Shown here one piece after another: positions 11,372-20,901 of a DNA stretch of 22,179 nucleotides. The position numbers and the translations under genes were made by a program. How positions within the stretch are numbered: the first letter of the stretch is position 1; every line of letters starts with the position of its first letter. The DNA is taken from the NCBI RefSeq assembly GCF_000003605.2, contig NW_003137897.1, forward strand, positions 1 through 22,179, given 5' to 3'. The DNA comes from Saccoglossus kowalevskii. Taxonomy: Eukaryota > Hemichordata > Enteropneusta > Harrimaniidae. The notes beneath the pieces are model-generated. The model saw nothing but the letters and a program-made list of their open reading frames with translations, made no database searches and had not been told where the DNA came from.

Positions 11372-11831
11372 TCAAACCTATGAAAGACCCTAGGTATGGC
11401 TCTAAAATCCCCACTAGTGGATATTGTCAAAGCTGTGAAAGACCCTAGGTATGGCTCTAAAATCCCCACTGGTGGATATTGTCAAAGCTATGAAAGACCC
11501 TTGGTATGGCACTAAAATTCCCACTAGTGGATATTGTCAAAGCTATGAAAGACTCCAGGTATGGCTCTAAAATCCCCACTAGTGGATATTGTCAAAGCTA
11601 TGAAAGACCCTAGGTATGACTCTAAAATCCCCACTAGTGGATATTGTCAAAGCTATGAAAGACCCTAGGTATGGCTTGAAAATCCCCACTAGTGGATATT
11701 GTCAAAGCTATGAAAGACCCTAGGTATGACTCTAAAATCCCCACTAGTGGATATTGTCAAAGCTATGAAAGACCCTAGGTATGGCTCTAAAATCCCCACT
11801 AGTGGATATTGTCAAAGCTATGAAAGACCCT
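11372..11831 (+). repeat. Distinctive 8-9 monomer block, copy 2 (partner 6641-7100)
   Basis: Same ordered rare variants as 6641-7100. It starts right after a monomer with two 1-bp deletions (11341-11358). It is followed at about 11825-12120 by a series matching about 7801-8110. Both pieces sit between the two copies of another duplication (10851-11350 and 12169-12668). Confidence 0.8.
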
Positions 11832-12133
11832 AGGTATGGCTCTAAAATCCCCACTAGTGGATATTGTCAAAGCTATGAAAGACCCTAGGTATGGCTCTAA
11901 TATCCCCACTAGTGGATATTGTCAAAGCTATGAAAGACCCCAGGTATGGCTCTAAAATCCCCACTAGTGGATATTGTCAAAGCTATGAAAGACCCTAGGT
12001 ATGGCTCTAAAATCCCCACTAGTGGATATTGTCAAAGCTATGAAAGACCCCAGGTATGACTCTAAAATCCCCACTAGTGGATATTGTCAAAGCTATGAAA
12101 GACCCTAGGTATGACTCTAAAATCCCCACTAGT

Positions 12134-12180
12134 GGATATGTCAAAGCTATGAAAGACCCTAGGTAATGCACTAAAAATCC
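12134..12180 (+). other. Disturbed junction monomers
   Basis: GGATATGTC (1-bp deletion), GGTAATGCAC (rearranged GGTATGGCAC) and CTAAAAATCC (1-bp insertion) cluster within 47 bp. This is the densest set of irregularities in the array, and it lies at the left edge of the repeated block 12169-12668. Confidence 0.85.
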
Positions 12181-12668
12181 CCACTAGTGGATATTGTCAA
12201 AGCTATGAAAGACCCCAGGTATGGCTCTAAAATCCCCACTAGTGGATATTGTCAAAGCTATGAAAGACCCCAGGTATGGCTCTAAAATCCCCACTAGTGG
12301 ATATTGTCAAAGCTATGAAAGACCCCAGGTATGGCACTAAAATCCCCACTAGTGGATATTGTCAAAGCTATGAAAGATTCCAGGTATGGCCCTAAAATCC
12401 CCACTAGTGGATATTGTCAAAGCTATGAAAGACCCTAGGTATGGCTCTAAAATCCCCACTAGTGGATATTGTCAAAGCTATGAAAGACCCTAGGTATGAC
12501 TCTAAAATCCCCACTAGTGGATATTGTCAAAGCTATGAAAGACCCCAGGTATGACTCTAAAATCCCCACTAGTGGATATTGTCAAAGCTATGAAAGACCC
12601 TAGGTATGGCTCTAAAATCCCTACTAGTGGATATTGTCAAAGCTATGAAAGACCCTAGGTATGGCTCT
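12169..12668 (+). repeat. 9-monomer block, copy 2 (partner 10851-11350)
   Basis: Carries GATTCCAG with GGCCCT at about 12376-12392 and CCCTACTAG at about 12618, in the same context as copy 1. Its left edge coincides with the most disturbed junction in the window: GGATATGTC (12134-12142), GGTAATGCAC and CTAAAAATCC (12162-12180). Confidence 0.8.
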
Positions 12669-13365
12669 AAAATCCCCACTAGTGGATATTGTCAAAGCTA
12701 TGAAAGACCCTAGGTATGGCACTAAAATCCCCACTAGTGGATATTGTCAAAGCTATGAAAGACCCTAGGTATGGCACTAAAATCCCCACTAGTGGATATT
12801 GTCAAAGCTATGAAAGACCCTAGGTATGACTCTAAAATCCCCACTAGTGGATATTGTCAAAGCTATGAAAGACTCCAGGTATGGCACTAAAATCCCCACT
12901 AGTGGATATTGTCAAAGCTATGAAAGACCCTAGGTATGACTCTAAAATCCCCACTAGTGGATATTGTCAAAGCTATGAAAGACCCCAGGTATGGCACTAA
13001 AATCCCCACTAGTGGATATTGTCAAAGCTATGAAAGACCCTAGGTATGGCACTAAAATCCCCACTAGTGGATATTGTCAAAGCTATGAAAGACCCCAGGT
13101 ATGGCTCTAAAATCCCCACTAGTGGATATTGTCAAAGCTATGAAAGACCCCAGGTATGGCACTAAAATCCCCACTAGTGGATATTGTCAAAGCTATGAAA
13201 GACCCCAGGTATGACTCTAAAATCCCCACTAGTGGATATTGTCAAAGCTATGAAAGACCCTAGGTATGGCTCTAAAATCCCCACTAGTGGATATTGTCAA
13301 AGCTATGAAAGACCCTAGGTATGGCTCTAAAATCCCCACTAGTGGATATTGTCAAAGCTATGAAA

Positions 13366-13955
13366 GACTCCAGGTATGACTCTAAAATCCCCACTAGTGG
13401 ATATTGTCAAAGCTATGAAAGACCCTAGGTATGGCTCTAAAATCCCCACTAGTGGATATTGTCAAAGCTAAGAAAGACTCCAGGTATGGCTCTAAAATCC
13501 CCACTAGTGGATATTGTCAAAGCTATGAAAGACCCTAGGTATGACTCTAAAATCCCCACTAGTGGATATTGTCAAAGCTATGAAAGACCCTAGGTATGGC
13601 TCTAAAATCCCCACTAGTGGATATTGTCAAAGCTATGAAAGACCCTAGGTATGGCTCTAAAATCCCCACTAGTGGATATTGTCAAAGCTATGAAAGACCC
13701 TAGGTATGACTCTAAAATCCCCACTAGTGGATATTGTCAAAGCTATGAAAGACCCTAGGTATGACTCTAAAATTCCCACTAGTGGATATTGTCAAAGCTA
13801 TGAAAGACCCTAGGTATGGCTCTAAAATCCCCACTAGTGGATATTGTCAAAGCTATGAAAGACCCTAGGTATGACTCTAAAATCCCCACTAGTGGATATT
13901 GTCAAAGCTATGAAAGACCCTAGGTATGGCTCTAAAATCCCCACTAGTGGATATT
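13366..13955 (+). repeat. 11-monomer block, copy 1 (partner 14796-15385)
   Basis: Ordered variants CTCCAG-GAC, TAG, CTAAGAAAG with CTCCAG, TAG-GAC, TAG, TAG, TAG-GAC, TAG-GAC with AAAATTCCC (about 13769-13777), TAG, TAG-GAC and TAG. They recur 1,430 bp (26 units) to the right. Confidence 0.75.
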
Positions 13956-14795
13956 GTCAAAGCTATGAAAGACCCTAGGTATGGCTCTAAAATCCCCACT
14001 AGTGGATATTGTCAAAGCTATGAAAGACCCCAGGTATGACTCTAAAATCCCCACTAGTGGATATTGTCAAAGCTATGAAAGACTCCAGGTATGACTCTAA
14101 AATCCCCACTAGTGGATATTGTCAAAGCTATGAAAGACCCTAGGTATGGCTCTAAAATCCCCACTAGTGGATATTGTCAAAGCTAAGAAAGACTCCAGGT
14201 ATGGCTCTAAAATCCCCACTAGTGGATATTGTCAAAGCTATGAAAGACCCTAGGTATGGCTCTAAAATCCCCACTAGTGGATATTGTCAAAGCTAAGAAA
14301 GACTCCAGGTATGGCTCTAAAATCCCCACTAGTGGATATTGTCAAAGCTATGAAAGACCCTAGGTATGACTCTAAAATCCCCACTAGTGGATATTGTCAA
14401 AGCTATGAAAGACCCTAGGTATGGCTCTAAAATCCCCACTAGTGGATATTGTCAAAGCTATGAAAGACCCTAGGTATGGCTCTAATATCCCCACTAGTGG
14501 ATATTGTCAAAGCTATGAAAGACCCTAGGTATGGCTCTAATATCCCCACTAGTGGATATTGTCAAAGCTATGAAAGACCCTAGGTATGGCTCTAAAATCC
14601 CCACTAGTGGATATTGTCAAAGCTATGAAAGACCCCAGGTATGGCTCTAAAATCCCCACTAGTGGATATTGTCAAAGCTATGAAAGACCCTAGGTATGGC
14701 TCTAAAATCCCCACTAGTGGATATTGTCAAAGCTATGAAAGACCCCAGGTATGACTCTAAAATCCCCACTAGTGGATATTGTCAAAGCTATGAAA

Positions 14796-15385
14796 GACTC
14801 CAGGTATGACTCTAAAATCCCCACTAGTGGATATTGTCAAAGCTATGAAAGACCCTAGGTATGGCTCTAAAATCCCCACTAGTGGATATTGTCAAAGCTA
14901 AGAAAGACTCCAGGTATGGCTCTAAAATCCCCACTAGTGGATATTGTCAAAGCTATGAAAGACCCTAGGTATGACTCTAAAATCCCCACTAGTGGATATT
15001 GTCAAAGCTATGAAAGACCCTAGGTATGGCTCTAAAATCCCCACTAGTGGATATTGTCAAAGCTATGAAAGACCCTAGGTATGGCTCTAAAATCCCCACT
15101 AGTGGATATTGTCAAAGCTATGAAAGACCCTAGGTATGACTCTAAAATCCCCACTAGTGGATATTGTCAAAGCTATGAAAGACCCTATGTATGACTCTAA
15201 AATTCCCACTAGTGGATATTGTCAAAGCTATGAAAGACCCTAGGTATGGCTCTAAAATCCCCACTAGTGGATATTGTCAAAGCTATGAAAGACCCTAGGT
15301 ATGACTCTAAAATCCCCACTAGTGGATATTGTCAAAGCTATGAAAGACCCTAGGTATGGCTCTAAAATCCCCACTAGTGGATATT
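14796..15385 (+). repeat. 11-monomer block, copy 2 (partner 13366-13955)
   Basis: Same series as 13366-13955. The one difference noticed is CCCTATGTATG (about 15184-15194) in place of CCCTAGGTATG, which removes the donor-like G. A shorter, 13-unit (715 bp) relation links 14031-14200 to 14746-14915. Confidence 0.75.
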
Positions 15386-15730
15386 GTCAAAGCTATGAAA
15401 GACCCCAGGTATGGCTCTAAAATCCCCACTAGTGGATATTGTCAAAGCTATGAAAGACCCTAGGTATGGCTCTAAAATCCCCACTAGTGGATATTGTCAA
15501 AGCTATGAAAGACCCCAGGTATGACTCTAAAATCCCCACTAGTGGATATTGTCAAAGCTATGAAAGACCCTAGGTATGGCTCTAAAATCCCCACTAGTGG
15601 ATATTGTCAAAGCTATGAAAGACCCCAGGTATGGCACTAAAATCCCCACTAGTGGATATTGTCAAAGCTATGAAAGACCCCAGGTATGGCTCTAATATCC
15701 CCACTAGTGGATATTGTCAAAGCTATGAAA

Positions 15731-16690
15731 GACCCCAGGTATGACTCTAAAATCCCCACTAGTGGATATTGTCAAAGCTATGAAAGACCCCAGGTATGGC
15801 TCTAAAATCACCACTAGTGGATATTGTCAAAGCTATGAAAGACCCCAGGTATCACTCTAAAATCCCCACTAGTGGATATTGTCAAAGCTATGAAAGACTC
15901 CTGGTATGGCTCTAAAATCCCCACTAGTGGATATTGTCAAAGCTATGAAAGACCCCAGGTATGGCTCTAAAATCCCCACTAGTGGATATTGTCAAAGCTA
16001 TGAAAGACCCCAGGTATGGCTCTAAAATCCCCACTAGTGGATATTGTCAAAGCTATGAAAGACCCCAGGTATGGCTCTAAAATCACCACTAGTGGATATT
16101 GTCAAAGCTATGAAAGACTCCAGGTATGGCTCTAAAATCCCCACTAGTGGATATTGTCAAAGCTATGAAAGACCCTAGGTATGGCTCTAAAATCCCCACT
16201 AGTGGATATTGTCAAAGCTATGAAAGACCCCAGGTATGACTCTAAAATCCCCACTAGTGGATATTGTCAAAGCTATGAAAGACTCCAGGTATGGCTCTAA
16301 AATCCCCACTAGTGGATATTGTCAAAGCTATGAAAGACCCCAGGTATGACTCTAATATCCCCACTAGTGGATATTGTCAAAGCTATGAAAGACCCCAGGT
16401 ATGACTCTAAAATCCCCACTAGTGGATATTGTCAAAGCTATGAAAGACCCTAGGTATGGCTCTAAAATCCCCACTAGTGGATATTGTCAAAGCTATGAAA
16501 GACTCTAGGTATGACTCTAAAATCCCCACTAGTGGATATTGTCAAAGCTATGAAAGACCCCAGGTATGACTCTAAAATCCCCACTAGTGGATATTGTCAA
16601 AGCTATGAAAGACCCTAGGTATGGCTCTAAAATCCCCACTAGTGGATATTGTCAAAGCTATGAAAGACCCTAGGTATGGCACTAAAATCA
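15731..16690 (+). repeat. Block of about 16 monomers related to 1046-2117
   Basis: From the rare CTCCTGG at 15898-15904 onward, the order of variants (CAG, CAG, CAG with CACCAC, CTCCAG, TAG, CAG-GAC, CTCCAG, CAG-GAC with AATAT, and so on to GGCACT with CACCAC) follows the order starting at 1326, at a spacing of 14,573 bp (265 units minus 2 bp). Only isolated differences are seen. To the left of CTCCTGG, this copy lacks two monomers present at 1200-1310. Confidence 0.7.
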
Positions 16691-16786
16691 CCACTAGTGG
16701 ATATTGTCAAAGCTATGAAAGACCCCAGGTATGGCTCTAAAATCCCCACTAGTGGATATTGTCAAAGCTATGAAAGACCCCAGGTA

Positions 16787-17230
16787 TGGCTCTAAAATCA
16801 CCACTAGTGGATATTGTCAAAGCTATGAAAGACTCCAGGTATGGCTCTAAAATCCCCACTAGTGGATATTGTCAAAGCTATGAAAGACCCTAGGTATGGC
16901 TCTAAAATCCCCACTAGTGGATATTGTCAAAGCTATGAAAGACCCCAGGTATGACTCTAAAATCCCCACTAGTGGATATTGTCAAAGCTATGAAAGACTC
17001 CAGGTATGGCTCTAAAATCCCCACTAGTGGATATTGTCAAAGCTATGAAAGACCCCAGGTATGACTCTAATATCCCCACTAGTGGATATTGTCAAAGCTA
17101 TGAAAGACCCCAGGTATGACTCAAAAATCCCCACTAGTGGATATTGTCAAAGCTATGAAAGACCCTAGGTATGGCTCTAAAATCCCCACTAGTGGATATT
17201 GTCAAAGCTATGAAAGACTCTAGGTATGAC
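16787..17230 (+). repeat. 13-monomer-offset duplicate of 16072-16515
   Basis: The series CACCAC, CTCCAG, TAG, CAG-GAC, CTCCAG, CAG-GAC with AATAT, CAG-GAC, TAG, CTCTAG-GAC repeats 715 bp (13 units) to the right of the same series at about 16072-16515. It shares the rarer ACTCAAAAAT (17119-17128) with 1831-1840, so it may be closer to the left-hand ancestor than its near neighbour is. Confidence 0.65.
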
Positions 17231-17268
17231 TCTGAAATCCCCACTAGTGGATATTGTCAAAGCTATGA

Positions 17269-18312
17269 AAGACTCCAGGTATGGCTCTAAAATCCCCACT
17301 AGTGGATATTATCAAAGCTATGAAAGACCCTAGGTATGGCTCTAAAATCCCCACTAGTGGATATTGTCAAAGCTATGAAAGACCCTAGGTATGGCTCTAA
17401 AATCCCCACTAGTGGATATTGTCAAAGCTATGAAAGACTCCAGGTATGGCTCTAAAATCCCCACTAGTGGATATTGTCAAAGCTATGAAAGACCCTAGGT
17501 ATGACTCTAAAATCCCCACTAGTGGATATTGTCAAAGCTATGAAAGACCCTAGGTATGGCTCTAAAATCCCCACTAGTGGATATTGTCAAAGCTATGAAA
17601 GACCCTAGGTATGGCACTAAAATCCCCACTAGTGGATATTGTCAAAGCTATGAAAGACCCCAGGTATGGCTCTAAAATCCCCACTAGTGGATATTGTCAA
17701 AGCTATGAAAGACCCTAGGTATGGCACTAAAATCCCCACTAGTGGATATTGTCAAAGCTATGAAAGACCCTAGGTATGGCTCTAAAATCCCCACTAGTGG
17801 ATATTGTCAAAGCTATGAAAGACCCTAGATATGGCTCTAAAATCCCCACTAGTGGATATTGTCAAAGCTAAGAAAGACCCCAGGTATGGCTCTAAAATCC
17901 CCACTAGTGGATATTGTCAAAGCTATGAAAGACCCTAGGTATGGCTCTAAAATCCCCACTAGTGGATATTGTCAAAGCTATGAAAGACCCCAGGTATGGC
18001 TCTAAAATCCCCACTAGTGGATATTGTCAAAGCTATGAAAGACTCCAGGTATGGCTCTAAAATCCCCACTAGTGGATATTGTCAAAGCTATGAAAGACCC
18101 TATGTATGACTCTAAAATCCCCACTAGTGGATATTGTCAAAGCTATGAAAGACCCTAGGTATGGCTCTAAAATCCCCACTAGTGGATATGTCAAAGCTAT
18201 GAAAGACCCCAGGTATGGCTCTAAAATCCCCACTAGTGGATATTGTCAAAGCTATGAAAGACCCCAGGTATGGCTCTAAAATCCCCACTAGTGGATATTG
18301 TCAAAGCTATGA
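17269..18312 (+). repeat. 19-monomer higher-order repeat, copy 1
   Basis: Starts with a CTCCAG monomer followed by the rare ATTATC variant (17309-17314). It continues through TAG, TAG, CTCCAG, TAG-GAC, TAG, GGCACT, CAG, GGCACT and later the rare CTAAGAAAG (17868-17876). The same series follows directly in 18313-19356. Private changes here include TAGATATGG at about 17826, TATGTATG at about 18091 and a 1-bp deletion in GGATATGTC at 18184-18192. Confidence 0.75.
18184..18192 (+). other. Monomer with a 1-bp deletion
   Basis: GGATATGTC replaces GGATATTGTC. The same lesion occurs at 12134-12142 in a different context. A further 1-bp deletion, CTAAAT, is at 21247-21252. Confidence 0.85.
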
Positions 18313-19356
18313 AAGACTCCAGGTATGGCTCTAAAATCCCCACTAGTGGATATTATCAAAGCTATGAAAGACCCTAGGTATGGCTCTAAAATCCCCACTA
18401 GTGGATATTGTCAAAGCTATGAAAGACCCTAGGTATGGCTCTAAAATCCCCACTAGTGGATATTGTCAAAGCTATGAAAGACTCCAGGTATGGCTCTAAA
18501 ATCCCCACTAGTGGATATTGTCAAAGCTATGAAAGACCCTAGGTATGACTCTAAAATCCCCACTAGTGGATATTGTCAAAGCTATGAAAGACCCTAGGTA
18601 TGGCTCTAAAATCCCCACTAGTGGATATTGTCAAAGCTATGAAAGACCCTAGGTATGGCACTAAAATCCCCACTAGTGGATATTGTCAAAGCTATGAAAG
18701 ACCCCAGGTATGGCTCTAAAATCCCCACTAGTGGATATTGTCAAAGCTATGAAAGACCCTAGGTATGGCACTAAAATCCCCACTAGTGGATATTGTCAAA
18801 GCTATGAAAGACCCTAGGTATGGCTCTAAAATCCCCACTAGTGGATATTGTCAAAGCTATGAAAGACCCTAGGTATGGCTCTAAAATCCCCACTAGTGGA
18901 TATTGTCAAAGCTAAGAAAGACCCCAGGTATGGCTCTAAAATCCCCACTAGTGGATATTGTCAAAGCTATGAAAGACCCTAGGTATGGCTCTAAAATCCC
19001 CACTAGTGGATATTGTCAAAGCTATGAAAGACCCCAGGTATGGCTCTAAAATCCCCACTAGTGGATATTGTCAAAGCTATGAAAGACTCCAGGTATGGCT
19101 CTAAAATCCCCACTAGTGGATATTGTCAAAGCTATGAAAGACCCTAGGTATGACTCTAAAATCCCCACTAGTGGATATTGTCAAAGCTATGAAAGACCCT
19201 AGGTATGGCACTAAAATCCCCACTAGTGGATATTGTCAAAGCTATGAAAGACCCCAGGTATGGCTCTAAAATCCCCACTAGTGGATATTGTCAAAGCTAT
19301 GAAAGACCCCAGGTATGACTCTAAAATCCCCACTAGTGGATATTGTCAAAGCTATG
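18313..19356 (+). repeat. 19-monomer higher-order repeat, copy 2
   Basis: Adjacent tandem duplicate of 17269-18312. The ATTATC variant recurs after 1,044 bp, and so does CTAAGAAAG (18912-18920); the 1-bp shortfall from 19 x 55 equals the deletion in copy 1. The order of variants agrees almost monomer by monomer. A shorter related series, including CTAAGAAAG at 2853-2861, lies at about 2590-2980. Confidence 0.75.
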
Positions 19357-20517
19357 AAAGACCCTAGGTATGGCTCTAAAATCCCCACTAGTGGATATTG
19401 TCAAAGCTATGAAAGACCCCAGGTATGGCACTAAAATCCCCACTAGTGGATATTGTCAAAGCTATGAAAGACCCTAGGTATGGCACTAAAATCCCCACTA
19501 GTGGATATTGTCAAAGCTATGAAAGACCCCAGGTATGGCACTAAAATCCCCACTAGTGGATATTGTCAAAGCTATGAAAGACTCCAGGTATGGCTCTAAA
19601 ATCCCCACTAGTGGATATTGTCAAAGCTATGAAAGACCCTAGGTATGACTCTAAAATCCCCACTGGTGGATATTGTCAAAGCTATGAAAGACCCCAGGTA
19701 TGGCTCTAAAATCCCCACTAGTGGATATTGTCAAAGCTATGAAAGACCCCAGGTATGGCTCTAAAATCCTCACTAGTGGATATTGTCAAAGCTATGAAAG
19801 ACCCCAGGTATGGCTCTAAAATCCCCACTAGTGGATATTGTCAAAGCTATGAAAGACCCTAGGTATGGCTCTAAAATCCCCACTAGTGGATATTGTCAAA
19901 GCTATGAAAGACTCCAGGTATGACTCTAAAATCCCCACTAGTGGATATTGTCAAAGCTATGAAAGACCCTAGGTATGGCTCTAAAATCCCCACTAGTGGA
20001 TATTGTCAAAGCTAAGAAAGACTCCAGGTATGGCTCTAAAATCCCCACTAGTGGATATTGTCAAAGCTATGAAAGACCCTAGGTATGACTCTAAAATCCC
20101 CACTAGTGGATATTGTCAAAGCTAAGAAAGACTCCAGGTATGGCTCTAAAATCCCCACTAGTGGATATTGTCAAAGCTATGAAAGACCCTAGGTATGACT
20201 CTAAAATCCCCACTAGTGGATATTGTCAAAGCTATGAAAGACTCCAGGTATGACTCTAAAATCCCCACTAGTGGATATTGTCAAAGCTATGAAAGACCCT
20301 AGGTATGGCTCTAAAATCCCCACTAGTGGATATTGTCAAAGCTATGAAAGACCCTAGGTATGGCTCTAAAATCCCCACTAGTGGATATTGTCAAAGCTAT
20401 GAAAGACCCTAGGTATGACTCTAAAATCCCCACTAGTGGATATTGTCAAAGCTATGAAAGACCCTAGGTATGACTCTAAAATCCCCACTAGTGGATATTG
20501 TCAAAGCTATGAAAGAC

Positions 20518-20862
20518 CCCAGGTATGGCTCTAATATCCCCACTAGTGGATATTGTCAAAGCTATGAAAGACCCCAGGTATGACTCTAAAATCCCCACTA
20601 GTGGATATTGTCAAAGCTATGAAAGACCCCAGGTATGGCTCTAAAATCACCACTAGTGGATATTGTCAAAGCTATGAAAGACCCCAGGTATGACTCTAAA
20701 ATCCCCACTAGTGGATATTGTCAAAGCTATGAAAGACTCCAGCTATGGCTCTAAAATCCCCACTAGTGGATATTGTCAAAGCTATGAAAGACTCCAGGTA
20801 TGGCTCTAAAATCCCCACTAGTGGATATTGTCAAAGCTATGAAAGACTCCTGGTATGGCTCT
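20518..20862 (+). repeat. Variant block, copy 2 (partner at 996-1340)
   Basis: Carries the same ordered rare variants as 996-1340, including CCAGCTATGG at about 20740 and CTCCTGG at about 20848. Immediately to the right, the order jumps to that seen from about 2090 (GGCACT with CACCAC, then CACCAC). Relative to the left copy, 13 monomers are missing, and the junction monomer has one extra A (20896-20901). Confidence 0.75.
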
Positions 20863-20895
20863 AAAATCCCCACTAGTGGATATTGTCAAAGCTAT

Positions 20896-20901
20896 GAAAA
20901 G
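20896..20901 (+). other. Monomer with one extra A at a block junction
   Basis: GAAAAG replaces GAAAG. The insertion lies where the variant order jumps by 13 monomers relative to the left-hand copy. It also resets the frame and produces a 74-codon open frame (20800-21024) made only of repeat sequence. Confidence 0.8.
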
